The notes below the pieces were generated by a model, which was not told the DNA's origin, did no database searches, and saw only the letters and a list, made by a program, of their open reading frames with translations. 64,000 bases of DNA. It comes from Rhizobium sp. L1K21. Its GTDB lineage: Bacteria > Pseudomonadota > Alphaproteobacteria > Rhizobiales > Rhizobiaceae. The stretch spans positions 310,001 through 374,000 of the forward strand of contig NZ_JAMXLE010000003.1 in assembly GCF_024055895.1 (NCBI RefSeq), read 5' to 3'. Shown piece after piece: positions 40,297 to 49,471 of the stretch. Numbering within the stretch: the first letter of the stretch is position 1; each line of letters opens with the position of its first letter. A program made the position numbers and the translations under genes.

Positions 40297-41964
40297 TCAT
40301 CCCGGCGTTTTTTCGCCCGCGGCCGCCACGGCTTCTGCCGCCACCGGCACACTGTCCCTGTTCTGCTCCGTGTGGCCTGTTGCCGTAAGGCGTTCGATGA
40401 CGGGCAAGAGCAGCTCAAGCGTTGCGACAGGCTCGATGGCCGCCACGTAACGGTCACGGCGCAGCAACAGCCCATGTCCCAGACAGTCTCGGAATGGCGG
40501 CACCGAGAAAAAGCGGCTTTTGTCCTTAAGGATTGGGAAGGATGCCTGCACGGGGTTCATCCATTCTGGCGTCAGGCCAACAATTTCGGCCCCAGCTGCT
40601 GAGAACCGCGCATGCAGATCCGCACTGACGACCCGATCGGGCATCTCGTCGAATATCAAGACAACGGGCCGATCTGGCAGGCACGCGTCAAGCAGGAATT
40701 CCTCCCGGTCGGGCTGCGTCACCAGCGGCTGTGGTATCATCCGCCCCACTGCGGGCGCGCCAGCACTGTTGGCGGATCGCCGGATCATGCCTGCCATGAA
40801 CTTGGGCTTGGGCTTGTATTTCATTTGGGCAACATAGTCGCGTGCCGGGCTGTAAAGCCCCAGGAGCCGGAACCCCGTGCGGATTGCCATTCCACGCACA
40901 GATGAATCCGGCATCATCACCTTGCCCATCCTCAGCGCCAGTTCGATCATCGACCAGGCATGCGGCTTGCGCTCTGTCTGGTAGCTGTCGAGCAGGTCCT
41001 CAGGATCGGCCATGGTGAGTGCTTCGGCCAGTTTCCAGGCCAGATTATGCGCGTCGCGCAGACCGCTGTTCATGCCTTGTCCGGCAAAAGGCGGAGTCAG
41101 ATGCGCTGCATCGCCGGCCAGAAATACCCGCCCCTTGCGCCAGCGCGATGCGATGCGGGCATGGAACGTGTAAACCTTTTGCCGCCGGATCGGCTCGTCG
41201 CGATCCGGCCCCACTTCGCCAAGAAGACGGCGCGCGAATGTTTCGCGCTCGGCTTCTTCGATCGTCTCCCCTGCATTCAGCTTGAATTCGTAGCGTCGAA
41301 TGCCGCCCGGACCGGGCAAAGAGATCGCAGAACGTTTGGGGTCGCAAAACACCTCCGTATGAAAGCAGCGGTTTCTGGTCGTTGCCAGGTCTACGATCAG
41401 CCACGGCTCTTCGAATGTGGAGCCCTCCATGACGACACCGAGGGCCTTGCGCACCGTCGAGCGGCCGCCGTCAGCAGCAACCATATAACGCACACGCAAT
41501 TGATAGGCCCTGCCGTTTTCTGTCATGTCTGCAACAACGTGGTCTTCGACCTGCTCGAATCCCGTCAGCGTGACTCCGAAGCGGGCATCAACCTTGCCAT
41601 GACGTCCGAGCGCACGCCGAAGAGTGGCTTCAAATTCAGGCTGCTCAAATGCATTGCGTTTATCGAAGCCGTATTCCTTCACAAAGGGTTTGACCTCGGC
41701 AAAGACCTTCCCCGATGGCCCTTTGTACAGCGACCCGTAGCCCTTGGCCGTGATCGCGGAAATTTCCGCTGACAAGCCGGCGGCCTGCAGCGCACGCATT
41801 GATTCATCATCAATCGAGACCGCACGCGGCTCCTGAACGGTGGTCTCGTTGCGTTCGACCAGGATTGTGTCAACCCCCATCGAACCCAACAGGTTGGCCA
41901 GCAAAAGCCCGGTCGGCCCCGCCCCAACGATCAGAATGTCTGCATCCAGCAAAGTGGGTCTCAT
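40297..41964 (-). CDS. FAD-dependent aromatic hydroxylase (MhpA-like)
   Basis: A 555-residue class A flavoprotein hydroxylase resembling 3-(3-hydroxyphenyl)propionate hydroxylases. FAD loop ILIVGAGPTGLLLANLLG near 9-26, a DG motif in YMVAADGGRSTVRKALG, the second FAD motif FLAGDAAHLTPPFAGQGMNS near 290-310, then a thioredoxin-like C-terminal domain (about 430-540). It should hydroxylate a phenolic ring next to an existing hydroxyl, giving a catechol for the extradiol enzyme encoded upstream. Its ATG follows the preceding stop by one base (TGACATG). The C-terminal tail is Ala/Val-rich. Confidence 0.88.
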   Translation of the reverse strand: MRPTLLDADILIVGAGPTGLLLANLLGSMGVDTILVERNETTVQEPRAVSIDDESMRALQAAGLSAEISAITAKGYGSLYKGPSGKVFAEVKPFVKEYGFDKRNAFEQPEFEATLRRALGRHGKVDARFGVTLTGFEQVEDHVVADMTENGRAYQLRVRYMVAADGGRSTVRKALGVVMEGSTFEEPWLIVDLATTRNRCFHTEVFCDPKRSAISLPGPGGIRRYEFKLNAGETIEEAERETFARRLLGEVGPDRDEPIRRQKVYTFHARIASRWRKGRVFLAGDAAHLTPPFAGQGMNSGLRDAHNLAWKLAEALTMADPEDLLDSYQTERKPHAWSMIELALRMGKVMMPDSSVRGMAIRTGFRLLGLYSPARDYVAQMKYKPKPKFMAGMIRRSANSAGAPAVGRMIPQPLVTQPDREEFLLDACLPDRPVVLIFDEMPDRVVSADLHARFSAAGAEIVGLTPEWMNPVQASFPILKDKSRFFSVPPFRDCLGHGLLLRRDRYVAAIEPVATLELLLPVIERLTATGHTEQNRDSVPVAAEAVAAAGEKTPG

Positions 41965-41965
41965 G

Positions 41966-42823
41966 TCAGAGCCCGCTTTCGTCCGCGACCGGATTGATGA
42001 GCGTTCCCAGCTGACCAATCTCGACTTCGACCACGTCACCAGGTTTCAGGTAAAGCGGCGGATCGCGGCGATCACCGACGCCTCCGGGTGTCCCCGTGAC
42101 AATCACATCGCCCGGTGAAAGCGGCGTATAGGTCGAGATATAGGCGATCAATCGTGGTACCGGAAAGATCAGGTCGGCCAGCGTTGCGTCCTGAACCACC
42201 ACACCATTGAGGCGCGTGCGGATCGACAACGCTCTGTAGTCGCCAACCTCGTCGGCGCTCACCATATAGGGCCCGAAAGCCCCTGTGCCCGGAAAGGTCT
42301 TGCCGGGGCCAAACTGATGGGTGTGGCGCTGCCAGTCGCGAATGGTGCCGTCGTTGTAACAGGCATAGCCAGCCACATGAGACATGGCGTTCTCTTCGGC
42401 TATGTAGCGGCCTCCGCGACCGATAATCACGGCCATCTCGCCTTCGTAGTCAAGCCGGTCTGAAACGCCCGGGCGGATCATGGGCGCGCCATGGGCAATT
42501 TGGCTATCGGCGTAGCGGGTGAACATCGTCGGATATTTTGCATCGGGACGCTTGGTCTCGGCGCGGTGGGTTTCGTAATTGAGCCCTACACAGAGGATCT
42601 TGCCGGCATCGGGGATTACCGGCAACAAGCTGACATCACTGGACGCCAGTTCCGGCGGTTTCGTCCCCGCATAATCGACGGCAGCACCGAGCAGATCGGC
42701 GGCAATCAAAGCCTTGAGACTATCTATGTCTGAACGGATACGACCGGTGAGATCGACAATCCCACCATCAACCAGGGCGCCCACGCCCGACCTGCCGAGG
42801 CGGGTGAAGCTGATAAATTTCAT
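41966..42823 (-). CDS. fumarylacetoacetate-hydrolase-family protein
   Basis: A 285-residue FAH-family enzyme. Typical blocks are ILCVGLNYETHRAETKRP, DRLDYEGEMAVIIGRGGRYI with the metal-ligand Glu/Asp residues, YNDGTIRDWQRHTHQFGPGK and VIVTGTPGGVGDRRDPPLYL. It should hydrolyse or hydrate/decarboxylate a ring-cleavage product. The start at 42823 has ACAGGAGGACTCC upstream, 13 bp after the dioxygenase stop. It is translationally coupled to the hydroxylase gene. Confidence 0.88.
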   Translation of the reverse strand: MKFISFTRLGRSGVGALVDGGIVDLTGRIRSDIDSLKALIAADLLGAAVDYAGTKPPELASSDVSLLPVIPDAGKILCVGLNYETHRAETKRPDAKYPTMFTRYADSQIAHGAPMIRPGVSDRLDYEGEMAVIIGRGGRYIAEENAMSHVAGYACYNDGTIRDWQRHTHQFGPGKTFPGTGAFGPYMVSADEVGDYRALSIRTRLNGVVVQDATLADLIFPVPRLIAYISTYTPLSPGDVIVTGTPGGVGDRRDPPLYLKPGDVVEVEIGQLGTLINPVADESGL

Positions 42824-42836
42824 CGGAGTCCTCCTG

Positions 42837-43688
42837 TCACGAGCGCAGAATGGCGCGTCCCCATTTGTTGAGCGTGCGCGGGTCCTGCGGCCAGTCGATG
42901 ACGTCACGATCATAGATCGTTTCCAGCTCGCCGGAGATTTCGATCCAGTTGCCGTCCGGGTCTGTGTAGAAGACGAACAAGTTGTTGCCCGGTCCGTGAC
43001 GGCCCGGCCCCCAGGTTAGAAGAACATCATTGGCAGCAAACCGGTCGCAAAACTTCTTGATGTTTTCAAAGCTGCCCGCTTCGTATGAATGATGATCAAC
43101 GCCTGTGCGGTCGGACAGGAAACAGGCAATGGTATGGTGTTCGTGATTGGTCGTTGTAAACACCGTCGCAGGTTGGCCATTTTCATGCAGAACCCTGTCG
43201 GACAGGAAAAAGCCGAGCTTGTCGACATAGAATTCCTTGAAGCCTGCGAGATCCTGTGTGGCAAACGTCAGGTGCTGGGTTGGAGCGTGAAGCCCCTCAC
43301 GCTCCGGCAAATAGGCCGTTGTGCGCTGCTTTGCGACCCCGAAGCAAATCAGATGCCCATCATTGTCGCGAACAGCGAACGCGCCATCCTCGAAATAGGG
43401 AGAGACGTTTTCAAGGATCTCGACCCCGTTGGAAACGGCCTGCGCGCGCTGGACGGCAAGCACATCTGCATTCCGGTAGGCAAGCCCCGCATAGGCAAGC
43501 TTTTTGTCTTCGCCCTTAACGGCAATGAAGCGGCGCATGGGTCCAAGGCACCGATACTCGTCGTCCGAAATCTTCTCGACAGCCATATCCATATTGGCGG
43601 CGTAGAAATTGGCCAAGCGTTCCGGATCAGAACTCTCAAAGGCGACATGGTGCAAATATGCTCCCGCCTGAACAGCATTGTGCGACAT
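42837..43688 (-). CDS. type I extradiol ring-cleavage dioxygenase (VOC fold)
   Basis: A 283-residue two-domain vicinal-oxygen-chelate protein resembling 2,3-dihydroxybiphenyl/catechol 2,3-dioxygenases. Putative iron ligands are His139 (TQHLTF), His199 or His200 (VDHHSYEA) and Glu250 (GNWIEISG). DGHLICFG and LFVFYTDPDGNWIEI are the duplicated-domain signatures. It should open a catechol ring meta to the hydroxyls with O2. The start at 43688 has ACAGGAGAGAG upstream. It is the first gene of the catabolic operon that runs to 38757. Confidence 0.88.
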   Translation of the reverse strand: MSHNAVQAGAYLHHVAFESSDPERLANFYAANMDMAVEKISDDEYRCLGPMRRFIAVKGEDKKLAYAGLAYRNADVLAVQRAQAVSNGVEILENVSPYFEDGAFAVRDNDGHLICFGVAKQRTTAYLPEREGLHAPTQHLTFATQDLAGFKEFYVDKLGFFLSDRVLHENGQPATVFTTTNHEHHTIACFLSDRTGVDHHSYEAGSFENIKKFCDRFAANDVLLTWGPGRHGPGNNLFVFYTDPDGNWIEISGELETIYDRDVIDWPQDPRTLNKWGRAILRS

Positions 43689-43767
43689 CTCTCTCTCCTG
43701 TGTCTTTCTCACTTATTTATCCATTTTTCATAAAATAACAAGCGTCAACTTATATTTTTATCGTTTT

Positions 43768-43782
43768 ATGAGAAAATCTCAT
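43768..43782. promoter_or_regulatory. palindromic operator candidate upstream of dioxygenase operon
   Basis: ATGAGA-AAA-TCTCAT, a perfect 6-bp inverted repeat in an AT-rich 277-bp divergent region between the dioxygenase and IclR genes. It is preceded by TATTTTTATCG (43753-43763), an 11-mer also found next to the palindrome at 44772. Confidence 0.5.
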
Positions 43783-43965
43783 ATTTTATGCTGCAAAAAG
43801 ACACTTTCTCTGGAAACCTGCGGGAGGGAAACATGTGCTGAAATCTTTCGCTCAGCGGATGCCGAGAATCCTGTTATGCGGTACCTTACCCCTGTCAAAT
43901 CTCGGTTTCTGTCGATAGAAGATAAAAATGATACTCAGCAGAATGCATGAAAGAGAACCACGCCA

Positions 43966-44742
43966 ATGACGGGAATTACGCGCTACACCAGAATCCTCAC
44001 CTTGTTCGATCAAGCGCACCCAACCTGGACGGTCGCGGAAATTTCGGCAGCTCTTGATACCTCTGCCAGTACGCTCTACCGGCTGATCCGGGAAATGGTT
44101 GCTGCCGACATGCTGGAAAGCACAGTTGAGTCGCGCTACAGGCTCGGTCCGCTCTTCGTGGAATATTACCGACGCCTGAAGCTGACCGATCCTCTTGTCT
44201 TGTCAGGGTCGAAATTTCTTCGCCCGCTCCTGAACCAGATCCCTTGTCCTTGCACCACGATTCTTGCCCGGCTCTACGGGAAAACTGTGATGTGCGTTGC
44301 TGAGGAGCGTTCCAGTATTGCAACTTTTGCGACGAGCTATGAACTTGGCCGGCCTATGCCGCTTTTGCGCGGCGCGACATCGAAGGCCGTGCTTTCGACC
44401 CTGCCAAAACGCCAGATAATGTCGCTCATCGAGCAAGCCTCCCCCAATGCGCAGAACGATCTCGACGCGCTCTACGCCGAATTCACCAGCATACGCAAGA
44501 TCGGGATCAGCGAGACCCATGGACAGGTTGACGCCGGATTGGTGGGTATCGCCGCCCCCCTGCGAAGCGCCGAGCTTGGAATCAATGCTTCGTTATCGGC
44601 CATTGTGGAAGAACGCAAACTCAATGAGGAAATTCGTCCGCAGATCTATGCTGCCCTGTCGTCAACGGCACGAATGATCGAAGGCTTCATGGCAGAACTC
44701 GCACTTGACGAGACAAAATCCAACCCCGCAAAAAGCTCATAA
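43966..44742 (+). CDS. IclR-family transcriptional regulator
   Basis: A 258-residue IclR regulator. N-terminal winged helix: TRILTLFDQAHPTWTVAEIS, then TSASTLYRLIREMVAADMLE. Effector domain: CVAEERSSIATFATSYELGR, PLLRGATSKAVLSTLPKRQI and GVAAPL-like GIAAPLRSAELGI. It sits between the divergent extradiol operon and the co-directional ABC-transporter operon and is the natural regulator of both. An aromatic acid is the expected ligand by analogy with other IclR regulators such as PcaR/MhpR, which is inference. Confidence 0.88.
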   Translation: MTGITRYTRILTLFDQAHPTWTVAEISAALDTSASTLYRLIREMVAADMLESTVESRYRLGPLFVEYYRRLKLTDPLVLSGSKFLRPLLNQIPCPCTTILARLYGKTVMCVAEERSSIATFATSYELGRPMPLLRGATSKAVLSTLPKRQIMSLIEQASPNAQNDLDALYAEFTSIRKIGISETHGQVDAGLVGIAAPLRSAELGINASLSAIVEERKLNEEIRPQIYAALSSTARMIEGFMAELALDETKSNPAKSS

Positions 44743-44771
44743 AAAACAGAAACAGAAAAACTATTTTTATC

Positions 44772-44788
44772 GATATTTGATAAATATC
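44772..44788. promoter_or_regulatory. palindromic operator candidate upstream of ABC importer
   Basis: GATATTT-GAT-AAATATC, a perfect 7-bp inverted repeat 100 bp before the substrate-binding-protein gene. It carries the same flanking 11-mer TATTTTTATCG (44762-44772) as the palindrome at 43768. A possible -35 box TTGACA lies at 44799-44804. Confidence 0.5.
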
Positions 44789-44887
44789 ACATTATTGATT
44801 GACATATAGGCTGATATTTGCGAATTCTACTGCAACAAACAGGCCGCTCCATTCTGTCTATGGAGGGGCCGTTGCGGGAGGATTGCA

Positions 44888-46171
44888 ATGTCATTTACAA
44901 TTTCACGGCGCAAGGCGCTGATCGGTGGCGCCTATGCTGCTGCCGGAACACTCGTGAACCTTTCCATTCGTCCGGCATTTGCGGACGCACGCACCCTCAA
45001 GATTGGGGTCGTTTCCCCACAGACAGGCCCCATGGCGGCCTTTGCAGAGCCCACAGGGTTTGTCATTGAACGTATTCTGGAGGGCACCGGAGGCTTTATT
45101 GAGAATAACGGCATCCGCTATCCTCTTGAAATCATTGAACGCGATACCCAATCGAATCCCAACCGCGCCGCCGAGGTGACCCAGGAGCTGATCTTGTCCG
45201 AAGGGGTCGATGTCATCCTCTGCTACGGCGGTCCGGAGAATGCGAACCCCGCCTCGGATCAGTGCGAGTTGAACGGTGTACCCTGTCTATCCTCCGACGT
45301 GCCGATCGAACCGTGGTTCTTTGGACGCAACGGGGACCCGGCCAAGGGCTTCGACTACACCTATTGTGCCTTCTTTGATGTCAAAACCTATGCGGGCGCA
45401 ATGCTTGCCTTTATGGACAAGATCGCTCCAGGCGGCACGGTCGGGGGGCTCTGGCCCAATGATGCCGACGGTGTTGTCCTCTCGCAGGCGTTCACGGAAG
45501 GCTTCGGTGCCGCGGGCTATACCATCGTCGATCCGGGCCGTTTTGATTTGCCGACATCAAGCTTCTCGACCCAGATTGCCAAATTCCGCGATAGCAATGT
45601 CGATATCGTCCAAGGCATCATGCCTCCACCGGATTTCACCTTGTTCTGGACTCAATGTGCCCAGCAGGGTTTTCAACCCAAAGCCATGATCGCCGGGAAA
45701 TCCTCAGAGTATCCGGCCTCGGTCGAACCGCTGGGTGAGAAGGCCGTTGGCGTTTCCGTGCCGATCTGGTGGACGCCTGATTTTCCGTATGTGTCTTCTA
45801 TAGACGGGACCACCGCCTTGGAAACGGCGCGCCGCTACGAGAGCGAAACCGGCCGGCAATGGACGGCCGGAATCGGATCACGCCACGCCATGCTTGAGGT
45901 GCTGGTTGATACCCTGCGCAGGGCCGAGAATCTCGACGACCCCGAAAGCGTCAGCGCCGCACTGGGCGCAACGAAGCTCGAAACGATCTGCGGCAGCATT
46001 GATTTCTCGACCGGACCGGTGCCGAACTCGGCAAAGCTCGGGCTGGTCTCGATTCAATGGGTCAAATCAAGCGAAGGCTATGCGTTTCCCTATGATATGG
46101 CCGTGGTCGAAAACAGCTTCCACCCGGCCGTGCCGGTTGCCCGCGAGCCTTTCCCGATCCCTTACGGCTGA
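44888..46171 (+). CDS. branched-chain-amino-acid-type ABC substrate-binding protein
   Basis: A 427-residue periplasmic type I solute-binding protein of the LivK/AmiC kind. The signal MSFTISRRKALIGGAYAAAG contains two arginines followed by a hydrophobic stretch, suggesting Tat export, with cleavage near PAFADA. The mature part begins RTLKIGVVSPQTGPMAAFAE. CGGGAGGATTGCA precedes the ATG. Followed by ATPases and permeases of the same system. In this setting the ligand is more likely an aromatic acid or alcohol than an amino acid. Confidence 0.87.
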   Translation: MSFTISRRKALIGGAYAAAGTLVNLSIRPAFADARTLKIGVVSPQTGPMAAFAEPTGFVIERILEGTGGFIENNGIRYPLEIIERDTQSNPNRAAEVTQELILSEGVDVILCYGGPENANPASDQCELNGVPCLSSDVPIEPWFFGRNGDPAKGFDYTYCAFFDVKTYAGAMLAFMDKIAPGGTVGGLWPNDADGVVLSQAFTEGFGAAGYTIVDPGRFDLPTSSFSTQIAKFRDSNVDIVQGIMPPPDFTLFWTQCAQQGFQPKAMIAGKSSEYPASVEPLGEKAVGVSVPIWWTPDFPYVSSIDGTTALETARRYESETGRQWTAGIGSRHAMLEVLVDTLRRAENLDDPESVSAALGATKLETICGSIDFSTGPVPNSAKLGLVSIQWVKSSEGYAFPYDMAVVENSFHPAVPVAREPFPIPYG

Positions 46172-46192
46172 TAGGTCTGAATCGTCTTGCCC

Positions 46193-46906
46193 ATGCTTGA
46201 AGTTTCGCAACTCAAGAAACACTTTGGCGCGCTCAAGGTCATCGACGGGGTCAACCTGTCGGTGGCGCGCGGCGAAGCGCTAGGTATTCTCGGCCCCAAC
46301 GGGGCGGGGAAAAGCACCTTGTTCAACCTGATTTCCGGCAATCTCAGCCCGACTGCGGGCACCATTCGCCTGAACGGAGAGGATATCACCAGGGCGAGCC
46401 CATGGACGCGGGTTCGGGGCGGAATTGGACGGACATTTCAAATACCGCATCCCTTCGTTCATCTGTCGGTCTTCGAAAATGTCCTGGTCAGCGCCACGCA
46501 GGCCAGTGGCCGGGGCATTGCGGTCGCGCGGCCGGAGGTAAATCGCATACTGGATCTTTGCCAATTATCACATCGTTCACGCACACTCGCCGGCGATTTG
46601 CCGCTGCTCGATCTCAAACGGCTTGAACTGGCAAAAGCGCTTGGGACATCGCCCCGTCTGTTACTGCTTGATGAGATCGCGGGTGGTTTGACGAACAGCG
46701 AATGCGTCGCGCTTCTGGCAATTCTGGAAACGATCAAGTCTGAAGGCGTTACGATCGTGTGGATCGAGCACATTGTCCATGCTCTGATCAAGGTCGCGAC
46801 AAGGCTCGTCGTCCTGGCGGAAGGCAACCTGATTGCGAACGGCACCCCCGAAACCGTAATGGCCGATGCGAAAGTGCGCGATCTCTATCTCGGGGTTGAA
46901 GCATGA
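46193..46906 (+). CDS. LivG-type ABC transporter ATP-binding protein
   Basis: A 237-residue ABC ATPase. Walker A GPNGAGKSTLFNLI, Walker B RLLLLDEIAGGL and WIEHIVHALIKVATRLVVL are visible; the signature segment is DLPLLDLKRLELAKAL in place of a canonical LSGGQ, which is unusual and may weaken the consensus ATP contact. The ATG at 46193 is used, with a TTG two codons upstream as alternative. Four-base overlap with the next ATPase gene. It should energise the importer of 44888-49471 at the inner face of the membrane. Confidence 0.85.
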   Translation: MLEVSQLKKHFGALKVIDGVNLSVARGEALGILGPNGAGKSTLFNLISGNLSPTAGTIRLNGEDITRASPWTRVRGGIGRTFQIPHPFVHLSVFENVLVSATQASGRGIAVARPEVNRILDLCQLSHRSRTLAGDLPLLDLKRLELAKALGTSPRLLLLDEIAGGLTNSECVALLAILETIKSEGVTIVWIEHIVHALIKVATRLVVLAEGNLIANGTPETVMADAKVRDLYLGVEA

Positions 46907-47604
46907 GTGCACTTCTGGAACTACGCGGTCTCAACGTGTTCTACGGCGCTTTTCATTCCGTCCATGGCGTGGATATTTCGTGCCGAGAAGGTGAAGTCCT
47001 GTCCCTCATAGGGGCGAATGGCGCGGGAAAAAGCTCGACACTGCGCGCCATCATAGGTCAGGTGCCGCGCGTCACTGGCGAAATACGCTTTGCCGGTGAA
47101 GACATTAGCAGGCGCACGACGCCCGAGCGAATTTCATCGGGCATTGCTCTCGTCCCAGAAGGGCGGCAACTCTTCCCCAATCTGACGATTGAGGAAAATC
47201 TGAAGATCGGCGGCTATACCGGACAAAAGGGAAGCATCGGCCTTGCTGAAGTTTATGAGATATTTCCCGCACTGTCGGAACGCCGGAAACAGCTTGCCCG
47301 ACTGCTTTCGGGCGGGCAGCAGCAGATGGTCGCAATTGGCCGGGCACTGATGATGAACCCCCGGCTTCTGCTTTGTGATGAAATCAGCCTGGGGCTGTCG
47401 CCCAAGATCATCGCGGAAATCTACGAGGTGCTGCCCCGCATTCGCGACCACGGCGTGAGCATGATCCTGGTCGAGCAGGATATCGCGCGCGCACTGAGTG
47501 CATCAGACCATGTCGCCTGCATGCTAGAAGGCCGCATCTCACTGGCTGGGCCTTCGAGTGAAGTCTCCCGCGAACAGATCGCAGCCAGCTATTTCGGAGA
47601 ATGA
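46903..47604 (+). CDS. LivF-type ABC transporter ATP-binding protein
   Basis: A 233-residue ABC ATPase: Walker A GANGAGKSSTLRAI, signature LLSGGQQQMVAIGRAL, Walker B LLLCDEISLGLSPKI and the switch His replaced in SMILVEQDI (Gln-Asp), as is usual in LivF proteins. It partners the LivG-type subunit encoded immediately before (ATGA overlap). The stop is followed one base later by the permease ATG (TGACATG). Confidence 0.9.
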   Translation: MSALLELRGLNVFYGAFHSVHGVDISCREGEVLSLIGANGAGKSSTLRAIIGQVPRVTGEIRFAGEDISRRTTPERISSGIALVPEGRQLFPNLTIEENLKIGGYTGQKGSIGLAEVYEIFPALSERRKQLARLLSGGQQQMVAIGRALMMNPRLLLCDEISLGLSPKIIAEIYEVLPRIRDHGVSMILVEQDIARALSASDHVACMLEGRISLAGPSSEVSREQIAASYFGE

Positions 47605-47605
47605 C

Positions 47606-48469
47606 ATGACCGGCCTCCTCGACCAAATCATCCAGGCCGTCCTGCTGGGTGGACTTTACGCCATATTTGCTCTCGGCCTGGCCATCTCCGTGGGTGTTTT
47701 GAAATTCATCAATGTCGCACACGGCGATCTCATCGTTGCCATGTCGTTTCTCATGCTGACGCTGACCAATAGCCTTGGTTTGCCTGTTCCCGTTGCGCTG
47801 ATAGTCCTTATTCCCGTGGGGGCTGGTGTCGGCTGGCTGCTGCAGTTTGGTCTTTTCCAGCGCGCGGCAAGCCAGAACGAGTTGCAGATCATTCTGATCA
47901 CGTTTGGGCTTTCCGTCATCATTCAGAACGGTCTACTCGGCCTGTATGGTGCCGACACCCGCAAGGTTACGGCTGGCGGCATTGAAATGGCCTCTATCAA
48001 TCTCTTCGGGAATATTAATGCAGGCGTATTGCCGCTGATAATTTTCGTCACCGCGTGCTTGCTCATCGTTGGGCTGGAACAGATACTCTACCGCACCGGG
48101 TTGGGCATCCAAATCCGCGCCATTGCCGATGCACCCGCCGCTGCCAAATTGGTAGGGCTGAGGCTGGCCGGGCTCATGGCAGTCGCAATGGCGATGGTTG
48201 GGATCACGGAAGCCGTTTCGGGTGGCCTTATGTCGATCTGGACCAATTTCGATCCCTCTTCAGGTTCAAGCCGCCTGTTGATTGCATTCGAAGTGGTCGT
48301 GCTCGCAGGCCTTGGCAGCTTCTGGGGCGTTCTTGTTGGCGGCATCATCATTGCTCTTGCCCAGACGTTTGGGGGCATGATCGACAGCGCCTTCCAGATG
48401 CTCGCAGGACATATCGTCTTTCTCGTTCTCTTTCTCTTTCGGCCTCAGGGCCTCTTCCCGAAGACATGA
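47606..48469 (+). CDS. LivH-type ABC transporter permease
   Basis: A 287-residue inner-membrane permease with about eight spans; MTGLLDQIIQAVLLGGLYAI is the typical start and RAIADAPAAAKLVGLRLAGL the conserved cytoplasmic loop contacting the ATPase. VVLAGLGSFWGVLVGGIIIA is the family C-terminal block. The start is one base after the LivF-type stop; an earlier in-frame codon at 47558 overlaps that gene and is not used. Confidence 0.88.
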   Translation: MTGLLDQIIQAVLLGGLYAIFALGLAISVGVLKFINVAHGDLIVAMSFLMLTLTNSLGLPVPVALIVLIPVGAGVGWLLQFGLFQRAASQNELQIILITFGLSVIIQNGLLGLYGADTRKVTAGGIEMASINLFGNINAGVLPLIIFVTACLLIVGLEQILYRTGLGIQIRAIADAPAAAKLVGLRLAGLMAVAMAMVGITEAVSGGLMSIWTNFDPSSGSSRLLIAFEVVVLAGLGSFWGVLVGGIIIALAQTFGGMIDSAFQMLAGHIVFLVLFLFRPQGLFPKT

Positions 48470-48478
48470 GGTAACATC

Positions 48479-49471
48479 ATGACATCCGGTTTTGTGATTT
48501 TCGGGAGGCTGGCGCTGGCAGCCGGTCTGATATGTCTGTGTATTGCGCCCTTTGCCTTTACTCCGGCAGTTTTGGTTCTGTTGACTCAGGCTTTGTCCAT
48601 GCTGTCTCTGGCGATGCTTTGGAACCTCGTCGCTGGATACGGCAATGTGATGGTTATCGGCCAGCATGCCTTTGTCGGCATTGGTGCCTATGCGTTTTAC
48701 GGTTTTGCAATGCTTGCCGGTTTGCATATGGCGGTGGCGCTGCCTGCGGCAATGGCGGTGACACTCGCTTTTGGCTCCATGGTCTATGCCATGCTGTATC
48801 GGCTGCGTACCGCTTATTTGGCGGTTGGGAGCTGGGTTGTTGCCGAAACGTTGATGCTGGTTGCCAGCCGTCTGCCCGGCTTTGGCGGCGGATCGGGCGC
48901 GAGCCTGCCTGCAAACCTTCTGCGGACCTTCGGCGCGCGGGTGCCCGAACGCCTTTCGACAATTTACATAATGGTGCTGGCGGTGGCCGTGCTGACCTTT
49001 GTTCTGATCTGGGCCTTGATGCGCTCGCGCATCGGCCTGGGACTTGCCGCCTTGCGCGACAATGAGGAAGGTGCCGCGGTCGCCGGGGTTAATACCCGCC
49101 TTGTGCGCGCCGCCTGCTTCATCCTTGCCGCTCCAATGGTCGGTTTGGTGGGTGTCCTTGTAACTCTGCAAGAGGGTCGAATTTCGCCTGTCGCTTCCTT
49201 TTCGATGCTCGATTGGACCATTTATGTGCTCTTCATCGTTGTCATCGGAGGCTTGGGCAGCCTGGAAGGCCCTATCATCGGGACGCTGGTGTTTTTCCTG
49301 CTGCGAGAGTTGCTCCAGGATTACGGCACATTATACCTCATTACGCTCGGCGCGATTTCGATCCTCATCGTGCTTTTTGCTCCAACGGGCCTTTGGGGCT
49401 TGGCGCGGCGCAAGCTCGGGCGTGATCTCATTCCACTGACCCACGATCCCAAGACAGGAGGTGCTTCATGA
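48479..49471 (+). CDS. LivM-type ABC transporter permease
   Basis: A 330-residue permease with about nine to ten spans. LWNLVAGYGNVMVIGQHAFV and RIGLGLAALRDNEEGAAVAG (the EAA-like ATPase contact loop) identify the LivM family, as does VVIGGLGSLEGPIIGTLVFF. GAGGTAACATC precedes the ATG. It overlaps the alcohol dehydrogenase gene by four bases, which links import of the substrate with its first oxidation. Confidence 0.88.
   Translation: MTSGFVIFGRLALAAGLICLCIAPFAFTPAVLVLLTQALSMLSLAMLWNLVAGYGNVMVIGQHAFVGIGAYAFYGFAMLAGLHMAVALPAAMAVTLAFGSMVYAMLYRLRTAYLAVGSWVVAETLMLVASRLPGFGGGSGASLPANLLRTFGARVPERLSTIYIMVLAVAVLTFVLIWALMRSRIGLGLAALRDNEEGAAVAGVNTRLVRAACFILAAPMVGLVGVLVTLQEGRISPVASFSMLDWTIYVLFIVVIGGLGSLEGPIIGTLVFFLLRELLQDYGTLYLITLGAISILIVLFAPTGLWGLARRKLGRDLIPLTHDPKTGGAS

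Noticed and set aside
48266-49171. 301-codon minus-strand open frame opposite the LivH/LivM permeases
   Set aside because: Its high His, Gln and Lys content is the reverse-strand image of hydrophobic codons, and the permeases are unambiguous.
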